From Jonesia quinghaiensis DSM 15701 (GTDB lineage: Bacteria; Actinomycetota; Actinomycetes; Actinomycetales; Cellulomonadaceae), in contig NZ_AUHN01000009.1 in the NCBI RefSeq assembly GCF_000423205.1, forward strand, positions 124,001 to 188,000: 64,000 nt of DNA. Direction: 5' to 3'. Under the pieces are notes generated by a model. The model ran no database searches and was not told the DNA's origin. It saw nothing but the letters and a program-made list of their open reading frames with translations. Both the position numbers and the translations under genes were made by a program. Below, piece after piece: positions 8,606 to 19,677 of this stretch (the stretch's first letter is position 1; each line of letters begins with the position of its first letter).

Positions 8606-10375
8606 TCACATCAGCGCTGAGAGAACATCAAGGATCGGGGTGGGGAAAACCCCCACGATCAGGAGGAAAGCAGCGCTGAGACCAATAACGGCAAGCGCTG
8701 GCCCTTGTGACTGCACGACAGCAACACGGGTCGGCATGTCAGGCGTAACGATTGCAGTACGCGCGGGTGACAAGACCGCGCTTGGAGTGCCAGCAGGCTC
8801 TGCTGCTTCACCGTGAAGTGTGTCGTCCGGGACCTCAGCTGGGTCTGAAGGGTTAGGGCGTGGCGCTGTGTCATCGTGCTCACCGGTACGTTCTTCTGCT
8901 GGGAGCACAAAGAACATCAGGACCATCACCCGAATGTAGAAGAACAACGAGATAGCAGAGGCACCGATACCCACCGCGGTAAGAATCCAGGCATCGCCAC
9001 CAACTGCAGTGCTGAACGCTTGGTATTTAGCGATAAACCCTGCTGTAAGTGGCAATCCAGCAAATGACAACAGGAACACTGACATTGCTGCAGCCAGGAA
9101 CGGTGAACGCCGCCCAAGCCCAGCCCACTGACCAATGTGGGTTGCCTCTCCCAGGATTTCTCCCTGTGCTGTTGTTTCGCGGACAAGGGTGACCACAGCG
9201 AATGCGCCAATGGTTGCCACCGCATAGACCAGAAGATAGAACTGGATAGCTAGTGTGGTTTCTCCCGTTGGTCCCAGCAGTGGGATGAGAAGGAACCCAG
9301 CGTGGGCGATGGAGGAGTAAGCCAACATGCGCTTCATGTCTGTTTGGGTTGTTGCAATGATTGCCCCCACCAGCATGGTGAGGATAGCGACACCCCACAG
9401 AGGGTAAAGCAGTGGCTTGATGTCTTCGAGCCCCAGGGGGTAAACCCCCACAAAGAGGAACCGCACGAGAACACCAATAGCTGCGATTTTTGTGCAAGCA
9501 GCCATGAGCCCCGTAATGGGGGTAGGTGCACCTTGGTACACGTCAGGCGTCCACGCATGGAAAGGTACTGCACCGATTTTGAAGAGGATGCCCACAGCCA
9601 CCAGGATCACCCCTGCGTAGTACATGATGATGGTGTCGGGGAGAACGCCTGCTACTTCAGGCGCTTGGGCAGCAATGAAGCTGCTTCCTACGGTGAGTTG
9701 ACCAGAGTAACCGTAAATGAGGGCAACCCCGAACAGGAATATCGCGGAGGAAAACGCACCGAGCGTGAAGTACTTAAAGGATGCTTCTTGGGACAGCAAA
9801 CGCCTGCGCCGTGCCATCGCAGTCATGGCATACAACGGCAGTGACAACACCTCAAGTGCAACAAACATGGTGAGGTAGTCGTTGGACGCTGGGAAAACCA
9901 GCATGCCCCCTATGGCGAAAAGCGTCAGCGGGAATAGCTCTGTTTGCTCTACCCCCTGCAGGCGCGCCTCTTCCTCATAACGAGAACCTGGAATAGCGGA
10001 GGCCAGCGGGGCAAAGTGGTCCTGACGCGCCGAGGTGCGATCAATCATCACCAACGAGGCGAGGATCGAGGCAACCAGAAGGATCCCTTGGACACCGATA
10101 GACCACTGGTCCAAAATCAACGAGGTCCCCACCGGGAAAACATCGTGCTCCGTGGCCTGCGGAAGGGTCAACACCGCAAAAACAATAACTGCGGTCAGCG
10201 CTGCAACTTGAGCAAGAAGGAAAAGAACGATCTGTACGGTCCGGCGCCAGGGGCCAGGAACAAAGGCCTCAACAAGCACACCGACGATGGCCGTCCCAAA
10301 AATAATGAGGAGCGGCACAAGGGAGGACCACTGAATGTGTGGCGCAATGAATGACGCCAGGGGTTCAACAGACAT
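8606..10375 (-). CDS. nuoN: NADH dehydrogenase I subunit N
   Basis: Antiporter-like membrane subunit of respiratory Complex I, 589 residues with about 14 hydrophobic segments, homologous to Mrp antiporters. Recognisable features are 'FVALEVLSLPLYAMTAMARR' near residue 175 with the conserved glutamate, 'FKIGAVPFHAWTPDVYQGAPTPITGLMAACTK' near residue 270 with the proton-channel lysine, and 'FAGLPLTAGFIAKYQAF' near residue 425. A hydrophilic, acidic loop of about 60 residues precedes the last helix. The start overlaps the nuoM stop by one base, so the last two genes are translationally coupled. It is the final gene of the nuo operon. Confidence 0.97.
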   Translation of the reverse strand: MSVEPLASFIAPHIQWSSLVPLLIIFGTAIVGVLVEAFVPGPWRRTVQIVLFLLAQVAALTAVIVFAVLTLPQATEHDVFPVGTSLILDQWSIGVQGILLVASILASLVMIDRTSARQDHFAPLASAIPGSRYEEEARLQGVEQTELFPLTLFAIGGMLVFPASNDYLTMFVALEVLSLPLYAMTAMARRRRLLSQEASFKYFTLGAFSSAIFLFGVALIYGYSGQLTVGSSFIAAQAPEVAGVLPDTIIMYYAGVILVAVGILFKIGAVPFHAWTPDVYQGAPTPITGLMAACTKIAAIGVLVRFLFVGVYPLGLEDIKPLLYPLWGVAILTMLVGAIIATTQTDMKRMLAYSSIAHAGFLLIPLLGPTGETTLAIQFYLLVYAVATIGAFAVVTLVRETTAQGEILGEATHIGQWAGLGRRSPFLAAAMSVFLLSFAGLPLTAGFIAKYQAFSTAVGGDAWILTAVGIGASAISLFFYIRVMVLMFFVLPAEERTGEHDDTAPRPNPSDPAEVPDDTLHGEAAEPAGTPSAVLSPARTAIVTPDMPTRVAVVQSQGPALAVIGLSAAFLLIVGVFPTPILDVLSALM

Positions 10376-11898
10376 CAGTTGCCTCCTTGCACAGTGGAAA
10401 CAGAGACCTCAGCTGGATCGCTGAGATAGTTCAGCGCAATATTTGGCACAAAGCCCAGCGCAAGCATCAGCGCGATCAATGGAGCGGCTACCCACCGTTC
10501 GCGCATGGTGAGATCAGGGGCTGAAAAGTCTTCCGGCGGTGGTCCGGTAAAAATCCGTTGGTAAGTCAGTAGCACGTACAACGCTGCTAGCACCACACCA
10601 AGTGCGGCAATAGCCGCAACCCACGGCGATGTTTCGAAGGCTGCCACCAAAACGGTGATTTCTGAAATGAACGTGGATAGTCCCGGCATTGACAACGCGG
10701 AGAGACCAGCAATGAGGAACACCCCCGCCAACACTGGTGTAACTCGTTGCATGCCGCCATACCCTGCAATGAGGTGGGGCTGGTCACTGCGTGAACGCAG
10801 GAACAAGAACCCGGCGACGAGGAAGAGCAACCCTGTTGAAAGCCCGTGGTTGACCATGTAGAACGAGGCACCAGAGATCCCAGCGCTGGAAAAAGTGAAG
10901 ATACCAAGCACAATAAAGCCAAAGTGCGACACCGATGTGTAAGCGATCAACCGCATAAGGTCGCGTTGCCCCAAAGCCAACAGCGCACCGTAAATGATCG
11001 AAATGAGTGCGAACACAATAATCGTTGGTGCAGCCCACTGGCTTGCTGCGGGAAACAGCGGCAGACACAGGGTGAGCATCCCAAATGTTCCGACCTTGTC
11101 CAACACTCCAACAAGGAGAACCGAGGTGCCTGCTGGGGCGTGTTGGGCGGCATCGGGAAGCCAGGTGTGCACCGGGAACATGGGGGCTTTAATAGCGAAG
11201 GGTATGAAGAACCCGAGGAACAACCACCGTTCCAAACCAGCGTTGGCGACAACACCGGTGAGGTTTTCTGTCAGGAACGCTTGCGGCCCCCCTGGCCCCT
11301 GCTGCACCAGCACGATCATCGCGATCAGCATGATGAGTCCCCCGATGAGGGAGAACATGAGGAACTTAATTGCTGCGTAGCGCCGGCGGGCGCCTGTTCC
11401 AAATGAGCCGATCATGAAGTATACGGGGATCAGCATCGCTTCGAACACGACATAGAACAAGAACACGTCACGAGCCGCAAAAATGAGGATCATGAAGGTT
11501 TCCAGCACCAGTACCAGTGCGAGATAGTGGCGAATCCGGTTACTGCCGCGTGAAGAATCAGTGGTTGCGTGTTCATGCCACGCAGCCAAAATCACCAATG
11601 GCACAAGGATTGCGGACAACACGATGAGTGCAAGCCCAACACCATCAACTCCCACCGCGTAGGAGGCTCCGATGGTCTCAATCCAGCGGTACGTTTCGCT
11701 CAGTTGGTGAACTCCGGGGTTGCGCGCATCAAAAGCTGCAACCAGGAACCCTGTTCCCACCAGCGCGATGAGTGACACGGCAAGCGCGAGAGTGCGGGCA
11801 TGGCGTGTAGCCCGAGCGGGTAGTGCCCACAGTATTGCGGCCCCAAGCAGAGGAATCAGCGCAACAATGCTGATCAGTGGGAGGGAATCAGTTGACAT
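10375..11898 (-). CDS. nuoM: NADH dehydrogenase I subunit M
   Basis: Antiporter-like membrane subunit, 507 residues, in the proton-pumping arm of Complex I. The conserved 'FYVVFEAMLIPVYFMIGSFGTGARRRYAAIKF' (near residue 147) holds the essential glutamate. 'FAIKAPMFPVHTWLPDAAQHAPAGTSVLLVGVLDKVGTFGML' holds the channel lysines, and 'GLSALSMPGLSTFISEI' is also typical. It lies 14 bp after nuoL and overlaps nuoN. Confidence 0.97.
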   Translation of the reverse strand: MSTDSLPLISIVALIPLLGAAILWALPARATRHARTLALAVSLIALVGTGFLVAAFDARNPGVHQLSETYRWIETIGASYAVGVDGVGLALIVLSAILVPLVILAAWHEHATTDSSRGSNRIRHYLALVLVLETFMILIFAARDVFLFYVVFEAMLIPVYFMIGSFGTGARRRYAAIKFLMFSLIGGLIMLIAMIVLVQQGPGGPQAFLTENLTGVVANAGLERWLFLGFFIPFAIKAPMFPVHTWLPDAAQHAPAGTSVLLVGVLDKVGTFGMLTLCLPLFPAASQWAAPTIIVFALISIIYGALLALGQRDLMRLIAYTSVSHFGFIVLGIFTFSSAGISGASFYMVNHGLSTGLLFLVAGFLFLRSRSDQPHLIAGYGGMQRVTPVLAGVFLIAGLSALSMPGLSTFISEITVLVAAFETSPWVAAIAALGVVLAALYVLLTYQRIFTGPPPEDFSAPDLTMRERWVAAPLIALMLALGFVPNIALNYLSDPAEVSVSTVQGGN

Positions 11899-11912
11899 GA
11901 GTTAATCCCCCT

Positions 11913-13829
11913 TTAGTTCCACAGCACAGCGGCCGCGACGAGCAACGCGACCAGGCCGATGAGTATGAACGCTGCATAGGTGCGCACGTATCCGTTCTGC
12001 AGTCGTCGCAACCCCAGTCCCAGCAAGCCAAGAAGCCCTGCCGCACCGGTGATGCTGTTATCGAGAGCTTTTTTGTCTGCGTAAACCAGGGCGCGGGTGG
12101 CGTATTGACCAGGTCGCATAAAGACTGCCTCGTTGACGTCGTCTTGGTACAGATCACGCCGGGCAGCGCGGGTCAGTGGTGATCCAACCGGTGGGATCGC
12201 GGGAACCTGAGCGAGAACGTATTGGCGCCAAGCGATGACCACACCGACGGCCACAACAATGAGAGTTGCTGCAATGATCACCGGGATGGGAAGTACTGGG
12301 TCGTGGTGTTCTGCGTGCCCGGTAGAAGGTTCAAGCCAGGTAGCGAACCGTCCCCCGGCAGCCAAAATGAGGCCGAGGAATGCCGAGCCAGCCGCCAGAA
12401 CCACCATGGGTACAACCATGAGTACTGGTGACTCGTGCGGGTGCCGTTCTGGTTGCCCATCTGCTCCCGTAGAGTTCCAGCGTGCTTTGCCGTGGAAGGT
12501 CATGAAGAACAACCGCGACATGTAGAACGCGGTGAGCCCTGCCCCAAAGAGCGCAACCATACCGAACACCCACGGCTGCCAGCCTTCACCGTGCCCGGCC
12601 GAGAACGCTGCTTCAATGATTTTGTCTTTGGACCAGAACCCTGAGAACGGTGGGACACCCAGAATAGCTAACCAGCCAAAACCAAAGGTGATCCACGTGA
12701 TTTTCATGTAGCGCGACAGGCCACCAAAGCGGCGCATGTCAACGTCATCGTTCATGCCGTGCATGACTGACCCTGCGCCCAAGAACATTCCTGCTTTGAA
12801 GAAGCCATGGGTGATGAGGTGGAAGATCGCAAAAGCGTACCCAATAGGCCCGAGACCAGCGGCGAGCATCATGTACCCGATTTGGGACATTGTTGAGGCG
12901 GCGAGCGCCTTCTTGATGTCGTCTTTCGCGCAACCAACAATGGCACCGAAGAGCAAGGTGATAGCACCGATGATTGCCACGGCCAATAGCGCCATGGGCG
13001 CTTGGTCGTAGATAGGGCCTGAGCGCACAATAAGGTAGACCCCGGCGGTGACCATCGTTGCGGCATGGATGAGCGCTGACACGGGGGTCGGTCCAGCCAT
13101 CGCATCGCCAAGCCACGCCTGAAGTGGGAATTGTGCTGACTTTCCGCAGGCAGCAACAAGCAGCATCAACCCAATGAGGGTCATCATGCCTTCGCTGGCT
13201 CCTCCAGTCGCCGCGCTAGTTTCGATGCTGGCGAAGTCCAGCGCCCCAAAGACGGAGAACAAGGCACCCAGTGCCACGATCATGCCAACGTCAGCGACAC
13301 GGTTCATGATGAAAGCTTTTTTCGCCGCTGTGGCGTAGGTGGGTACGTGGTTCCAGAACCCGATCAGCAGATAGGATGCCAGGCCGACACCTTCCCACCC
13401 AACGAATAGCAACAGGTAGGAATCTGCGAGCACCAAAATGAGCATCGCAGCAACAAAGAGGTTGAGGTAGGCGAAGAAGCGGCGGCGATCTGTGTCGTGA
13501 GACATGTATGCCACGGAGTACAAGTGGATCAGCGATCCCACGAACGTCACAAGCAGGACGAAGGTGACGGACAGTGGGTCAACACGCAGTCCAGCGTGCA
13601 GGACCAGATCACCTGCAGTGATCCAGTCAAAGAGGTGGACGTCATGCACTCGGTCCCCTGCGTCGCGCCCAAGCAGGGCCAATAATAGCCCCGCTCCCAG
13701 GATAAATGAGGCGGCGGAGGCGAACACTCCGAGCCAGTGACCCCACGTGTCAGCCTTGCGACCGGCAAGGAGGAGCAGTGCGGCACTGGCCAGCGGAATG
13801 GCGATGAGCAGCCATGCAGCGTTGATCAT
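11913..13829 (-). CDS. nuoL: NADH dehydrogenase I subunit L
   Basis: The largest membrane subunit of Complex I, 638 residues. It carries the antiporter core with '[20 protein letters not shown]' (near residue 145) and '[39 protein letters not shown]' (near residue 230). The C-terminus holds the extra hydrophilic stretch and final helix that form the long lateral arm running along NuoM and NuoN. It lies 16 bp after nuoK. Confidence 0.97.
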   Translation of the reverse strand: MINAAWLLIAIPLASAALLLLAGRKADTWGHWLGVFASAASFILGAGLLLALLGRDAGDRVHDVHLFDWITAGDLVLHAGLRVDPLSVTFVLLVTFVGSLIHLYSVAYMSHDTDRRRFFAYLNLFVAAMLILVLADSYLLLFVGWEGVGLASYLLIGFWNHVPTYATAAKKAFIMNRVADVGMIVALGALFSVFGALDFASIETSAATGGASEGMMTLIGLMLLVAACGKSAQFPLQAWLGDAMAGPTPVSALIHAATMVTAGVYLIVRSGPIYDQAPMALLAVAIIGAITLLFGAIVGCAKDDIKKALAASTMSQIGYMMLAAGLGPIGYAFAIFHLITHGFFKAGMFLGAGSVMHGMNDDVDMRRFGGLSRYMKITWITFGFGWLAILGVPPFSGFWSKDKIIEAAFSAGHGEGWQPWVFGMVALFGAGLTAFYMSRLFFMTFHGKARWNSTGADGQPERHPHESPVLMVVPMVVLAAGSAFLGLILAAGGRFATWLEPSTGHAEHHDPVLPIPVIIAATLIVVAVGVVIAWRQYVLAQVPAIPPVGSPLTRAARRDLYQDDVNEAVFMRPGQYATRALVYADKKALDNSITGAAGLLGLLGLGLRRLQNGYVRTYAAFILIGLVALLVAAAVLWN

Positions 13830-13845
13830 CTGTGACTCCTGGCGG

Positions 13846-14145
13846 CTAGTTCTTCAGCAGGCTGACGTCATCGACTGACACCGTCCTGCGTGATCGGTAA
13901 ATGGACACGATGATGGCGAGGCCAACAACTACTTCAGCGGCAGCAACAGTCATGACGAAAAACGCGACAACTTGACCTGTGATGTCACCATGCATGCGAG
14001 AAAAGGTGACAAAGGCGAGGTTCGCTGCGTTGAGCATGAGTTCGATGCCCATGAAAACGATGATGGCGTTGCGCCGCAGCAGGACGGTGGCAGCTCCCAC
14101 ACAGAACAACAACACAGCGAGATACAGGTAGTTGGAGTATTCCAC
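13846..14145 (-). CDS. nuoK: NADH dehydrogenase I subunit K
   Basis: Small membrane subunit (MrpC/MnhC-like), 99 residues with three helices. The conserved '[16 protein letters not shown]' and '[17 protein letters not shown]' segments carry the two membrane glutamates needed for proton pumping. The frame is open upstream, but the GTG at 14145, with GGAGAAG seven bases before it, gives the normal length. It begins one base after the nuoJ stop. Confidence 0.96.
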   Translation of the reverse strand: MEYSNYLYLAVLLFCVGAATVLLRRNAIIVFMGIELMLNAANLAFVTFSRMHGDITGQVVAFFVMTVAAAEVVVGLAIIVSIYRSRRTVSVDDVSLLKN

Positions 14146-14146
14146 G

Positions 14147-15001
14147 TCACTTCTCCTGTTCTTCTGGTGTTGACTTGTCCACCGAATCATTGGGGGCAGC
14201 GGCCTCTGGAGCGGACTCGGTGTTTGCGTTCACCCGATTCCAAGTAGCCGGGGCAGATTCACCAGCTTCGGTGAGTTGCACAATGTCTGGATCCACGAAA
14301 GCAACCTGGTCTTGACCACGAGCACGAAGTACCCGTGAGACTGAACTCTCCACCGGGTTTCCATCTGGGTCGAGCGCTGGAACATCCATAGCGTTGCGTC
14401 CAGCGAACACACCAGGGCTTGGCAGCGGGGTAAGCCGGCGGCCATGCGCAACACGGGCATCGGCGAGGTCCTTTTGGGAGACGCGCGGGTGGAGCCTGCG
14501 CTGGTGGGTCATCGTCAGCGCAGCCAAGGCCGCGGTGACAAGGAGAATTCCAACCAATTCAAGGGGGAATACGTAGTTACCCAATAGTGTGCGGGCGATA
14601 GCCGTGGGGTTTTGGTCCACGGTGGCGCTGTGACCGATTCCTTGATCAAAGGAGACACGCGCCAAGAACGTGAGGAGAACGATGGTTAGCCCCACACCGA
14701 TCATCCACCCGAGGTACCGCTGACCGCGGATTGTTTCGACGAGGGAATCAGAGGCATCCACACCAACCAGCATGATGACAAAGAGGAACAGCATCATGAT
14801 TGCGCCGGTGTAGACCACAACTTGAGCGATCCCCAAGAAGGGGGCTTCGTTAGCGATGTACAACACCGCGAGGCAGATCATGACAAACACCACGGACATT
14901 GTTGCGTGCACTGCTTTGCGGGCAAAGAGCAACCCGAGGGAGGCGAGCACCATCAGTGGTGCTAGGCACCAAAACAGGACAGCTTCGGCAGGTGAGGTCA
15001 T
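14147..15001 (-). CDS. nuoJ: NADH dehydrogenase I subunit J
   Basis: Membrane subunit of Complex I. About 175 residues form five helices, including '[21 protein letters not shown]', the bent helix 3 region of the family. A hydrophilic tail of about 100 residues follows, longer than in proteobacterial NuoJ but common in actinobacteria. The start overlaps the end of nuoI by four bases. Confidence 0.96.
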   Translation of the reverse strand: MTSPAEAVLFWCLAPLMVLASLGLLFARKAVHATMSVVFVMICLAVLYIANEAPFLGIAQVVVYTGAIMMLFLFVIMLVGVDASDSLVETIRGQRYLGWMIGVGLTIVLLTFLARVSFDQGIGHSATVDQNPTAIARTLLGNYVFPLELVGILLVTAALAALTMTHQRRLHPRVSQKDLADARVAHGRRLTPLPSPGVFAGRNAMDVPALDPDGNPVESSVSRVLRARGQDQVAFVDPDIVQLTEAGESAPATWNRVNANTESAPEAAAPNDSVDKSTPEEQEK

Positions 15002-15732
15002 GGTGTCACCGACCCAGGCTGCGTTGATGGGATTGAACTGCCTGACGGTGACGTTGCACTGTGCGCTGCGGTGCGGACCGTTGCCAACGTTGGGTCGTGG
15101 GGCCGGTGTTCTTCAACCCATTCAACCTGTTCTGGTGTCGGTCCACTGACTTCACCGCGATAGTAGTTGGTGTCCTGGGTGCCAGGAACCATGGGGTGCG
15201 GGGCGGCCAGCATGTTGTCATGCAACGGTGCGAGCAGGTCGTTCTTCTCAAAGATCAACCCTTCGCGGGTTGGGCCCGTTAGCTCATAATCGTTGGTCAT
15301 TGTCAGTGCCCTGGTGGGGCACGCTTCGATACACAACCCACAAAAGATGCACCGCAGGTAGTTGATTTGGTAGACCTTGCCGTACCGCTCGCCTGGCGAC
15401 ATGTGTCCACCATCGGGTAGATCGGCGTTGGAGCCACCTTCAACGTAGATGGCGTCCGCTGGGCAAGCCCATGCGCACAGTTCACAACCGATGCACTTTT
15501 CTAAGCCGTCAGGGTAACGGTTTAGTTGGTGTCGGCCGTGATACCGCTGTTTGGTGGGTACTTTTTCAAACGGGTACTGTTCTGTCACCGTGGGGCTGAA
15601 GAACGAGTTCAAGGTGACGCCAAAACCTGCGACTGGCGCAAGGAGCTTTTTGATGGGACCTGCCTCGGGCATTGCCGACTGATAGTCGTCGGCTCCGGGC
15701 AGCTCGTTGGGTGTCTGGCCATCAGCGGTCAT
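14998..15732 (-). CDS. nuoI: NADH dehydrogenase I subunit I (two 4Fe-4S ferredoxin)
   Basis: Peripheral-arm subunit of 244 residues carrying clusters N6a and N6b. The ligands are Cys80, 83, 86, 90 and Cys128, 131, 134, 138, in the motifs [11 protein letters not shown] and [11 protein letters not shown], each followed by P. A C-terminal tail of about 70 residues is rich in Pro, Thr and Ser. The frame is open 69 codons further upstream inside nuoH. I chose the ATG at 15732 because AGGAGG lies six bases before it; this makes an 11-base overlap with nuoH. Confidence 0.96.
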   Translation of the reverse strand: MTADGQTPNELPGADDYQSAMPEAGPIKKLLAPVAGFGVTLNSFFSPTVTEQYPFEKVPTKQRYHGRHQLNRYPDGLEKCIGCELCAWACPADAIYVEGGSNADLPDGGHMSPGERYGKVYQINYLRCIFCGLCIEACPTRALTMTNDYELTGPTREGLIFEKNDLLAPLHDNMLAAPHPMVPGTQDTNYYRGEVSGPTPEQVEWVEEHRPHDPTLATVRTAAHSATSPSGSSIPSTQPGSVTP

Positions 15733-17056
15733 CGCCATCCTCCTCACGTTGTGGTTCCAGTTGGGCTGTTGGCGCCTGTGCGGTGCGTCGGGCAGCGCGT
15801 GGCGACGGTGGCAGTTGTTGACCAGGCAGCGGTGGCACTGGGTAGCCGTGTTCGAAAGCGTCGAATGCTTCTTGTGGTTGCGGTGTGCCCGGTGGCGGGG
15901 CAGCTTGTGCGGCGCGTTTGGCTTGCCGTTGATCAACAATCAAGGTGATAACAAGGAGCACTGCCGCTATTGCCGCCACCGTGAATAGTGCTGGGCGGGC
16001 GTCAACGTTGCCGAACTCCTGGATGCCACGGAACGCTGTCAGAATGAAAATCCATCCGAGTGCTGCGGGGATCAGAACCTTCCACCCGAAGATCATGAAC
16101 TGGTCGTACCGGAACCGCACCAGCGTTCCTCGAACCCACACAAAGAAGAACATGAAGGCCCACATTTTCAGCACGAACCAGAGCAATCCCCACCAGCCCT
16201 GGTCGAACATGCCGTCGTTGATTTGGCTGATAGGCCATGGTGCGTGGTAGCCCCCAAGGAACAGGGTGGTCGCTACTGCGGACACGTTCAGCATGTTGAT
16301 GTATTCAGCGAGGAAGAACCACGCAAACTTCATCGAGGAGTATTCAGTCATGTACCCCGACACAAGTTCGCCTTCAGCCTCTGGCAGGTCGAACGGTAGT
16401 CGGTTAACCTCTCCCATCATCGAGATCACATAAATGATGAATGCTGGGAAGAGTGGGAACAGCCACCACATAGTGTCTTGGCTAGACACAATCTGCGAGG
16501 TTGACATGGACCCGGCCATGATGAATACCGACACCAGGGACAGTCCCATGGCTAGTTCATAGCTGATGACTTGAGCGGTTGAACGCACCGAGCCAAGCAG
16601 TGGGTAGGTTGAACCTGACGACCAACCACCAAGCACAATGCCGTACACACCTACTGAGGCACACGCCAAAATGTACAGTGTGGCCACTGGGAAGTCGGTC
16701 AGTTGCAGCGGAGTGACGATGTCGGTGAAAGGAATGGCCACTTCTGGCCCCAGAGGGATCACCGCGAACACCAACAGTGAGCAGAACACCGAAATCATGG
16801 GGGCCAAAATGTACAGGAACTTGTCCGCGCCTTTGACGGTGATGTCCTCTTTGATGAGGAGTTTCATCGCGTCAAACAACGATTGAAGCAACCCGAAAGG
16901 GCCGTGCACGTTAGGGCCGGGTCGTTCCTGCATGCGCCCGATGACCTTGCGTTCAAACCAGATCGCAATGAGCACACTGGTCAGCAAGAAGACGATAATC
17001 AAGATGGATTTCACCACGTAGGTGATGAGTGTGTCACCGGAAAAATCGGCCATCAC
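15722..17056 (-). CDS. nuoH: NADH dehydrogenase I subunit H
   Basis: Membrane subunit at the quinone-binding site, 444 residues, with eight to nine helices. Typical segments are '[38 protein letters not shown]' (residues 30-70) and '[41 protein letters not shown]', the acidic loop that shapes the quinone cavity. A proline- and alanine-rich cytoplasmic tail of about 70 residues is an actinobacterial extension. It overlaps nuoG by four bases. Confidence 0.97.
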   Translation of the reverse strand: MMADFSGDTLITYVVKSILIIVFLLTSVLIAIWFERKVIGRMQERPGPNVHGPFGLLQSLFDAMKLLIKEDITVKGADKFLYILAPMISVFCSLLVFAVIPLGPEVAIPFTDIVTPLQLTDFPVATLYILACASVGVYGIVLGGWSSGSTYPLLGSVRSTAQVISYELAMGLSLVSVFIMAGSMSTSQIVSSQDTMWWLFPLFPAFIIYVISMMGEVNRLPFDLPEAEGELVSGYMTEYSSMKFAWFFLAEYINMLNVSAVATTLFLGGYHAPWPISQINDGMFDQGWWGLLWFVLKMWAFMFFFVWVRGTLVRFRYDQFMIFGWKVLIPAALGWIFILTAFRGIQEFGNVDARPALFTVAAIAAVLLVITLIVDQRQAKRAAQAAPPPGTPQPQEAFDAFEHGYPVPPLPGQQLPPSPRAARRTAQAPTAQLEPQREEDGDDR

Positions 17057-19677
17057 TGGTCACCGCCTTGAAGGTCTGTGGAGTCGGCTGCTCGCGTGAC
17101 GCGCACAATGTCACCGCTGCGAGCATTGAGCATTCGGTGGACATGAGAACTCGGAGACATCAACGGCAACCACACCACGTTCACGGGCATGTCGGTGATG
17201 ACCACCGGCACAGTGATGGATCCGTGCTCTGTGGAGACCGTGACGTGGTCTGATTCGGTGATGTCGCAACGAGCGGCAAGTGTTGCGCTCATTCGTGCCA
17301 CTGGTGTTTTTGCGGTGCCAGCAAGATAAGGTTCGCTGATTTGTAGTGCACCGTCATCTAGTAGCGTGTGCCAGCTCGCTAAGATCGCTTCTCCCGGGCC
17401 AGGCTTGGGGCCTGATGCTGCCTGATTACCTGGGGCAGACATGCGTACACCGTCCCAGCGGTCGAGGGAATCAATTTCTCCTCGCACCGCTGCCAAGTCC
17501 GCAGTGTTAATAGGGGCACCCAGCGCATCGGCAAGTAAGGACAGCACTCGGTGGTCTGGGAGTGCCGAGGTGGTCAGCGCCCGACCAAATGGGCGCACCC
17601 GCCCTTCCCAGTTCCAGTACGCACCGGCTTTCTCCGTTGGAGGAGCAACGGGGAGAACAACATCGGCGTAGGTGGTGACGTCTGATGCCCGCACTTCAAG
17701 GCTGACCACAAAGTCGGCAACATCTAACGCGTTGTGCGCTTGTGTTGGGTCGGGGAGGTCTTCAAGTTGGAGACCACCGACAACCAGTGCGCGGACATCA
17801 CCCTGAGCAAGCGCGGTCATGATGGCGTTGGTGTCTCGCCCCGCTGAAGTGGGCAGGTGCTCAACGTTCCATACTGCTGCTATATCGACGCGCGCGCCTG
17901 GATCTTCCACTGGGCGGCCACCTGGCAGCAGGGAAGGGAGCGCACCCATATCCACAGCGGCGCGTTCCCCGACTCGTCGAGGAATCCAAGCGATCCGTGA
18001 GCCTGTTGCTGCGGCTAAACGAACAGCCGCGCTGTAGGCACCTGGGTGCGCGGCAAGACGCTCACCCAACACGAGGATACGAGAAGCATCTTTGGTGTGA
18101 AGTGCCGTGTGTAGATCGCTGAGTTCAGTACTCTCCGTTGATTCTTGTGCAAGAGCAGCCAGGAGTGCGGCTTCCTCACCGGGCGGCGTCGTGATCACCG
18201 TGGAACCGTGGATGCGCTGCACTCCGCGTGATGCGTACGGCGCGATGGCGTAGGTGGCGAGTTTCCCGGTGCGCGCTGCTTTACGCAGGCGCAGGAACAC
18301 CACACCGCCTTCTTCTTCGGGTTCAAAGCCCACCAGGACAACAGTGTCAGCATGTTCGAGGTCACCGAATGTCACACCGATGCCCTGCCCAGCAACCTGT
18401 GAGCCGAGGAACTGAAGTTCTTCGGAACTGTGGACGCGAGCGCGGGCGTCAATGTCGTTGGTGCCGAGTGCTACCCGGGCGAATTTGGCGTAGGCGTAGG
18501 AATCTTCGATGGTGAGCCGGCCACCAGGCAGGACTGCCACGCCGTTACCGACGCGGTTGGTCGCTGTTGGTTGTTGGTGGTTGTTGCGTGCCCGGGTGAT
18601 GCCTGCTGCCGCGTAGGCTAGCGCTTCACCCCAGGATGCTTCGCGCAGTTCACCGCGGAAACCGCCGTCGCCGCGTTCGCGGATCATGGGGGTGGTGATG
18701 CGCCCAGGGGCGTTTTGCCAGGTGAAGGCGAACCGGTCTTTGTCGGTGATCCACTCTTCGTTGACAGCTGGGTCGTTCCCGGCGAGGCGCCGCATCACTG
18801 TTCCGCGACGGTGGTCTACGCGGATTGCTGACCCTGATGAGTCGTGTTCGGAGATGGCCGGTGTTGAGACGAGGTCGAAGGGGCGGGCACGGAACCTGTA
18901 AGCCGCTGAGGTGAGGGCTCCGACGGGGCAAATTTGGATGGTGTTTCCCGAGAAGTATGAGGAGAAGGTTTCTCCTGATTCGTCGAGTTGAGCTGGGCCG
19001 GTTGGGGTGTCGGTTGCGGTGCGGGTGATGGTGTCCCCTTCTTCGGGGAGGTCATCGAGGTTGTATTCGTCGGCGAACCCAAGAACCTTCGCGTCGAACC
19101 GGCCGATTTGCTGCATTGCGCCACGTTGTTGGAGGTCGATGAAGGCGTCTCCGGCGATCTGTTGTGAGAACCGGGTGCAGCGTTGACACAGGACGCAGCG
19201 TTCCCGGTCGAGCAGAATCTGGGTGGAGATTTTGATGGGTTTAGGGAAGGTGCGTTTCACGTCGGTGAACCGGGAGTCGGGGTGCCCGTGTGATAGTGCC
19301 TGGTTTTGCAGGGGGCATTCACCGCCCTTGTCGCAGACTGGGCAGTCGAGGGGGTGGTTGATCAGGAGGAGTTCCAGCACACCCTTTTGAGCTTTGTCCG
19401 CCACTGCGGATGTTTTTTGGGTGCGGACCACCATGCCCGGCGATACTGCCAAGGTGCACGATGCTTGTGGTTTTGGCATGGCCCGCAGGTTTCCTTCGCG
19501 GTCCGGCATTTCCACATCGACGAGGCATTGCCGGCAGGCGCCAGCAGGTTCCAAGAGTGGGTGGTCGCAGAACCGGGGAATGTCGATTCCTAGGTTTTCT
19601 GCGGCCCGGATCACCAGTGATCCTTTGGGGACTTGGGTTTCGATACCGTCAATGGTGATGGTGATGTCGTCGCTCAT
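17053..19677 (-). CDS. nuoG: NADH dehydrogenase I subunit G (Fe-S / molybdopterin-like)
   Basis: The 874-residue peripheral-arm subunit relays electrons through several clusters. The N-terminal [2Fe-2S] domain has Cys37, Cys48, Cys51 and a fourth cysteine in ASCTLAV. Next come the 'CPVCDKGGECPLQNQALSHG' region and 'RCVLCQRCTRFSQQIAGD' with the N4/N5 ligands. The rest is a molybdopterin oxidoreductase-like fold without an expected cofactor. The sequence is alanine-rich in the C-terminal half, as usual in actinobacteria. Start and stop overlap the neighbours nuoF (one base) and nuoH. Confidence 0.97.
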   Translation of the reverse strand: MSDDITITIDGIETQVPKGSLVIRAAENLGIDIPRFCDHPLLEPAGACRQCLVDVEMPDREGNLRAMPKPQASCTLAVSPGMVVRTQKTSAVADKAQKGVLELLLINHPLDCPVCDKGGECPLQNQALSHGHPDSRFTDVKRTFPKPIKISTQILLDRERCVLCQRCTRFSQQIAGDAFIDLQQRGAMQQIGRFDAKVLGFADEYNLDDLPEEGDTITRTATDTPTGPAQLDESGETFSSYFSGNTIQICPVGALTSAAYRFRARPFDLVSTPAISEHDSSGSAIRVDHRRGTVMRRLAGNDPAVNEEWITDKDRFAFTWQNAPGRITTPMIRERGDGGFRGELREASWGEALAYAAAGITRARNNHQQPTATNRVGNGVAVLPGGRLTIEDSYAYAKFARVALGTNDIDARARVHSSEELQFLGSQVAGQGIGVTFGDLEHADTVVLVGFEPEEEGGVVFLRLRKAARTGKLATYAIAPYASRGVQRIHGSTVITTPPGEEAALLAALAQESTESTELSDLHTALHTKDASRILVLGERLAAHPGAYSAAVRLAAATGSRIAWIPRRVGERAAVDMGALPSLLPGGRPVEDPGARVDIAAVWNVEHLPTSAGRDTNAIMTALAQGDVRALVVGGLQLEDLPDPTQAHNALDVADFVVSLEVRASDVTTYADVVLPVAPPTEKAGAYWNWEGRVRPFGRALTTSALPDHRVLSLLADALGAPINTADLAAVRGEIDSLDRWDGVRMSAPGNQAASGPKPGPGEAILASWHTLLDDGALQISEPYLAGTAKTPVARMSATLAARCDITESDHVTVSTEHGSITVPVVITDMPVNVVWLPLMSPSSHVHRMLNARSGDIVRVTRAADSTDLQGGDQ

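Noticed and set aside
15733-15939. 69-residue N-terminal extension of NuoI
   Set aside because: It lies inside nuoH in another frame; AGGAGG and the usual NuoI length support the start at 15732.
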